Shown: positions 60,859 through 64,000 of the stretch, piece by piece
Numbering within the stretch: the stretch's first letter is position 1
How the letters are laid out: each line of letters begins with the position of its first letter
NCBI GenBank assembly: GCA_900119625.1
Contig: FPKD01000003.1
Span: forward strand, 1 to 64,000
Reading direction: 5' to 3'
Length of the DNA: 64,000 nucleotides
DNA from: Olsenella sp. kh2p3
GTDB lineage: Bacteria > Actinomycetota > Coriobacteriia > Coriobacteriales > Atopobiaceae
Program-made: the position numbers and the translations under genes
Notes under the pieces: model-generated
The model's database searches: none
The model's input: the letters and a program-made list of their open reading frames with translations, nothing else
What the model was told of the DNA's origin: nothing

Positions 60859-62454
60859 CTACTTCTCGTCCACCGGACGCTGGGCCTCGAAAGTCTCCTC
60901 AACCTCGGTATCCACGCCATCTTCCTCGGCAAGCGCCGGGATGAGCACGCGGTACGCGTTCTCGGTAGCGTTCTCGTGCGGAGACCGCTTGGCGTAGCGC
61001 TTAACTGCCGCAGCAGACTTGTTGATGGCCTGCAGCGTGCCAGCACCAGCCACGCAGCCGCCCGGGCACGCCATGCCTTCGAGCAGGTAGCCGGGGTACT
61101 TGCCGCGCACGGCGTCCTTCATCATCTTGCGGCAGTCCTCGAGACCCTCGGCGTTTGCCACGTTGACCTCGCGATCGGGGTAGCGACGGTGAATGGCGTT
61201 GACCACGGCCGTGGCCACGCCTCCCGCCACGGCAAAGCCGCGACCGTCGGCGGATGCAACGTCGAAGTCACTCTTGTTGTCGTCGGCCAGAGAGAGGTAG
61301 TCGATCTGCTTGGCCTCCATCATGCCCGCCATCTCCTCGAAGGTGAGCACGAAGTCCACCTCGCTCCTGATGGACTTGCGCATGGCCTCGAGCTTCTTGG
61401 CGGCGCAGGGCCCCACGAAGACGATCTTGGCGTGGGGGTGCTGGGTGCGAATCATGCGCGCCGTGAGCGTCATGGGCGTGAGGGCCATGGAGATGCAGTT
61501 GGCGTACTTGGGGAATTCCTTCTTGGCCATGACCGACCACGCGGGGCAGCACGACGTGCCCATGAAGGGGAGCTTGTCGGGAACCTCGTTCATGAAGTCC
61601 TCGGCCTCCTGGATGGTGCAGAGGTCCGCACCGAGCGCGACCTCCTCAACGCCGGAGAAGCCCAGCTGGTGGAAGGCCTCGCGCAGCTTGCCCACGTTGC
61701 CCTTGCCGCCAAACTGGCCGACAAACGCCGGCGCCACGGCAGCAATGACCTCGTCGCCTGCGTTGATGGCCTGGATGACCTGGAAGATCTGGCTCTTATC
61801 GGCAATGGCGCCAAACGGGCAGTTGATGAGGCACTGTCCGCAGGAGACGCACTTCTCGTAGTCAATCTCCGCACGACCGTGCTCGTCGGAGCCAATGGCC
61901 TTCATACCGCAGGCCGAGGCGCAGGGCCGCTCCTTGTGGAGAATGGCGTGGTAGGGGCACACCTTGGCGCACTGGCCACAGTGGATGCACTTCTCCTGGT
62001 CGATGTGGGCCTTCTTGTCCACAAACGTGATGGCGCCCTTGGGGCATATCTCGCGGCAGGGGTGCGCCAGGCAGCCCTGGCACATGTTGGTCACGCGATA
62101 GACGTTGTCCTCGCAGGCGTTGCAGGCAAACTTGATGATGTTGATGAGAGGCGGCTGGTAATAGGTCTCGGGCTTTGCCGCCTCAGCAAGGCCGTCGGAG
62201 AGCTGCTCGGGACGGTCGACGCCCTGCAGGGGAAGGCCCAGCGTGAGGCGGATGCGCTCGCCCACGATGGCGCGCTCGAGAAATACGCTCTCGCGGTAGG
62301 TCGCAACGTCGCCGGGAATAATCTTGTACGGGAGCTCGTCGAGCTTCTTCGCCTCGTCTTCCCCACCCTCGTACGCGATCTTCGCTACCTCGCAGAAGAC
62401 ATTGCGCCTAATCTCGGTCAGGTTGGTGTACACGCCACGCATGGTGTCAGCCAT
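60859..62454 (-). CDS. [FeFe] hydrogenase, monomeric (group B-like)
   Basis: 531 residues. Ferredoxin-type clusters: CIHCGQCAKVCPYHAI and CVSCGQCLINCPFGAI, plus additional N-terminal cysteines (CQGCLAHPCREICPKGAI). H-cluster motifs are TSCCPAWSVMAKKEFP (L1), VGPCAAKKLEAM (L2; G-P-C rather than M-P-C of group A) and EGMACPGGCVAGAG (L3). This is the group B signature. It would couple ferredoxin oxidation to H2 formation. Single gene, no HydE/F/G maturases in the window. Confidence 0.93.
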   Translation of the reverse strand: MADTMRGVYTNLTEIRRNVFCEVAKIAYEGGEDEAKKLDELPYKIIPGDVATYRESVFLERAIVGERIRLTLGLPLQGVDRPEQLSDGLAEAAKPETYYQPPLINIIKFACNACEDNVYRVTNMCQGCLAHPCREICPKGAITFVDKKAHIDQEKCIHCGQCAKVCPYHAILHKERPCASACGMKAIGSDEHGRAEIDYEKCVSCGQCLINCPFGAIADKSQIFQVIQAINAGDEVIAAVAPAFVGQFGGKGNVGKLREAFHQLGFSGVEEVALGADLCTIQEAEDFMNEVPDKLPFMGTSCCPAWSVMAKKEFPKYANCISMALTPMTLTARMIRTQHPHAKIVFVGPCAAKKLEAMRKSIRSEVDFVLTFEEMAGMMEAKQIDYLSLADDNKSDFDVASADGRGFAVAGGVATAVVNAIHRRYPDREVNVANAEGLEDCRKMMKDAVRGKYPGYLLEGMACPGGCVAGAGTLQAINKSAAAVKRYAKRSPHENATENAYRVLIPALAEEDGVDTEVEETFEAQRPVDEK

Positions 62455-62625
62455 CGGCGAATCCTCTCGCTTCTTTTTCTGTTCTTCGCGCCGCGCTGCA
62501 AACGGCGCTACGCCGTCACCGCGACGACGTCCCCTTCATCAACAGTATCGCGCAACCGGGCGTGCGCTGCATGAGTCGAAATGGTGTTGCAAGCGGGCGC
62601 ACAACCGTGAGCGCGCAGCCCACAT

Positions 62626-63516
62626 CTACGCTCGGAACCTTTCCGGGATCTCGCTGCGGAGAAGCACGTGCGCGCCGGTCACCGGGTGGTCAAACTCCTC
62701 CTCCAGCGCATGTAGCATGAGACCACGCGAGTCGCGTGCTCCGCCGTAAAGCGCGTCCCCCATGATGGGAAAGCCCACAGACGAGAGGTGCACGCGAATC
62801 TGGTGGCGCCGGCCTGTGCCCAGCTCGACGAGAAGGAGCGTGCTTGCCGCCCGCCGCTCGAGCACGCGTACGCGCGTGAGGGCAGACTGACCCTGCCCCG
62901 GACGGCACACGCGCATGCGGCGTGCGTCGTGACGGTCTCGCCCAATGGGCCTATCGATGGTTGTCGCATCCTGCGGAAAGGTGCCAGCAACCTCGGCGAG
63001 GTAGCGCTTGCGCATTGCGTGACCAGCGACAAGCGCGTCAAACGCCGGCTGGTACTCCTCGGAGAGCGAGAAGAGCACAATGCCCGTGGTATCGACGTCC
63101 AGGCGCTGCACCGCTTGCGGGGTTGCCGCCACACCCTGGCGCGTGAGCGAGACGCGCACGCGGTCTGTAAGCGTGGGGGCGCCGGTACCGTCCCCGTGCA
63201 CCAGGATGCCCGCGGGCTTCTCGGCAGCAAGGCAAACGAAGTCCTGGTAGATGAGGGTGGCAGGAGGAACGTCCGGCGGCGCGGTCGCAGCTGCCGGCCG
63301 GGCAAGGGCAACGGTCACCGTATCGCCCGCCAAAAGCCGTGACGGCGGCGCGAGCACCTCTCCGTCATGCGAAAGCTCGCCGCGCTGGAACGCGCGGCCG
63401 GCAGACCGCCGCGACATCCCGGCAGCAAGCGCCAGGTCGAGCGCCGAGCAGTCCTCAAGCGCGCGGAACTCGAGACGCGACGCGCCGTCCTTCTCGCCGA
63501 GAAACTCGTAGCGCAC
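62626..63516 (-). CDS. RluA-family RNA pseudouridine synthase
   Basis: 296 residues. N-terminal S4-like RNA-binding region (MSRRSAGRAFQRGELSHDGE), then the catalytic domain with VQRLDVDTTGIVLFSLS, where the Asp is the nucleophile (usual form H-R-L-D-x-x-T-S-G; here Gln and Thr). GRRHQIRVHLSSVGFPIMGD is the conserved C-terminal motif. Target rRNA position unknown. Confidence 0.92.
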   Translation of the reverse strand: MRYEFLGEKDGASRLEFRALEDCSALDLALAAGMSRRSAGRAFQRGELSHDGEVLAPPSRLLAGDTVTVALARPAAATAPPDVPPATLIYQDFVCLAAEKPAGILVHGDGTGAPTLTDRVRVSLTRQGVAATPQAVQRLDVDTTGIVLFSLSEEYQPAFDALVAGHAMRKRYLAEVAGTFPQDATTIDRPIGRDRHDARRMRVCRPGQGQSALTRVRVLERRAASTLLLVELGTGRRHQIRVHLSSVGFPIMGDALYGGARDSRGLMLHALEEEFDHPVTGAHVLLRSEIPERFRA

Positions 63517-63551
63517 GAACTTCCTCCAACCTCACCGCGTCAATGTACCAC

Positions 63552-63848
63552 TCACACAAAGCGGCGGCGCGGGTCTCCCGCGCTCCACTCGACATCGAAG
63601 ACCGTCACGACGCCGGCCTCCTCGTCAAAGAGATAATAGAGCGTGAACGGTGTGTCGGAAACTTGAAGAAACCTGCACGGAAAGGGAGGGCGTGCGGCAG
63701 GATACGATGGATCGTACGCTTTGCCGATCAAAGGATACGCACCGAGAAGTTCAACGGTTTCCTCAATCCTTCTCATCACGCGTTCGAGAGTCACATTTTC
63801 GAGAAGGAAACTCTCCGCGTGTTGGGTGAGCAGCACCTCGCACGACAT
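63552..63848 (-). CDS. RelE/ParE-family toxin
   Basis: About 98 residues with the short beta-alpha ParE fold: MSCEVLLTQHAESFLLENVT, then RRIEETVELLGAYPLIGKAY and the C-terminal strands FTLYYLFDEEAGVVTVFDVE. ATG 63848 lies five bases after the stop of the upstream small gene, which looks like its antitoxin. ParE toxins inhibit gyrase, RelE toxins cut mRNA; which one cannot be told. Confidence 0.75.
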   Translation of the reverse strand: MSCEVLLTQHAESFLLENVTLERVMRRIEETVELLGAYPLIGKAYDPSYPAARPPFPCRFLQVSDTPFTLYYLFDEEAGVVTVFDVEWSAGDPRRRFV

Positions 63849-63852
63849 GGCG

Positions 63853-63996
63853 CTACCAGCCGCGCTTGGAGCGAATGCGGGTGAAGACATCTTGCGCGGG
63901 GGCCGTCTTGCCATCAAGAACGTCCTGGTATCCCTGCATGAGACCGTCGTACACTGCCATTTCGCGAGTGCGGAGCTCCTCCTTGGCAGAAACCAT
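63853..63996 (-). CDS. Probable antitoxin, 5' end possibly beyond window
   Basis: Reading the minus strand gives MVSAKEELRTREMAVYDGLM and ends in FTRIRSKRGW before a TAG at 63853-63855. The position immediately before the toxin gene and the small size fit an antitoxin. The ATG at 63996 is four bases from the window edge, so the true start may lie outside. No DNA-binding fold is visible in the part seen. Confidence 0.55.
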   Translation of the reverse strand: MVSAKEELRTREMAVYDGLMQGYQDVLDGKTAPAQDVFTRIRSKRGW

Positions 63997-64000
63997 GCGG

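Noticed and set aside
60571-62574. 667-codon plus-strand frame opposite the hydrogenase
   Set aside because: The minus strand encodes cluster-binding cysteines and H-cluster motifs; the plus frame is shadow.

Overview
The window is about 64 kb of high-GC chromosome from a strict anaerobe. The gene set (desulfoferrodoxin, a monomeric-type [FeFe] hydrogenase, phenylacetate-CoA-ligase-like plus ACT pair, DapH-type lysine synthesis, MocR/PdxS/PdxT) and the look of the proteins suggest class Coriobacteriia (Olsenella/Atopobium relatives). That placement is inference from gene content and protein style; no rRNA or tRNA gene was seen to confirm it.

Left end (1-8.6 kb): a cut-off ISL3-type transposase, a LicD-like phosphotransferase with a short N-terminus, and a six-gene minus-strand operon. 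The operon encodes a three-domain winged-helix/LicC/LicA protein, a Tat-exported binding protein, an ABC ATPase, a fused double permease, a second winged-helix/LicC protein and a GT4 glycosyltransferase. Together they read as an import-activate-transfer route that decorates a surface glycan with phosphocholine or a related phospho/phosphono-amino-alcohol. This is the most interesting system in the window.

8.6-27 kb is mostly housekeeping DNA metabolism on the minus strand: ruvCAB with a LexA-type box at its promoter, dnaE with an enlarged PHP domain, and addB-addA. Between them lie desulfoferrodoxin and a protein that looks like glutamine-dependent NAD synthetase but has lost key catalytic residues in both domains. 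A TrpR-like YerC protein, a HIRAN protein and a DUF2974 alpha/beta hydrolase follow.

27-45 kb: two alcohol dehydrogenases flank a GntR/membrane-protein pair with a clear operator. Next come ThpR and a lysine operon (lysA-dapA-dapB-dapH) behind a lysine riboswitch, with an M20 peptidase and a class I aminotransferase nearby. Then follow LysR, TatA, MTA phosphorylase and an ACT/PaaK pair.

45-64 kb: a GNAT acetyltransferase behind a long AT-rich nested inverted repeat, divergent pdxR/pdxST, a phosphofructokinase with a mixed donor-site signature, MgtC, a radical SAM protein, a class II amidotransferase, a DEDDh exonuclease overlapping into a LysR operon, htpG, a 2-hydroxyacid dehydrogenase, a probable structured RNA with its own promoter and terminator, a nitroreductase, the hydrogenase, an RluA-type pseudouridine synthase and a toxin-antitoxin pair cut by the window edge.

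At least three families of imperfect palindromic repeats are scattered between genes (27.4/60.7 kb plus a fragment at 18.2 kb; 28.9/36.8 kb; 32.6/52.8 kb). No CRISPR array, rRNA or tRNA was seen.
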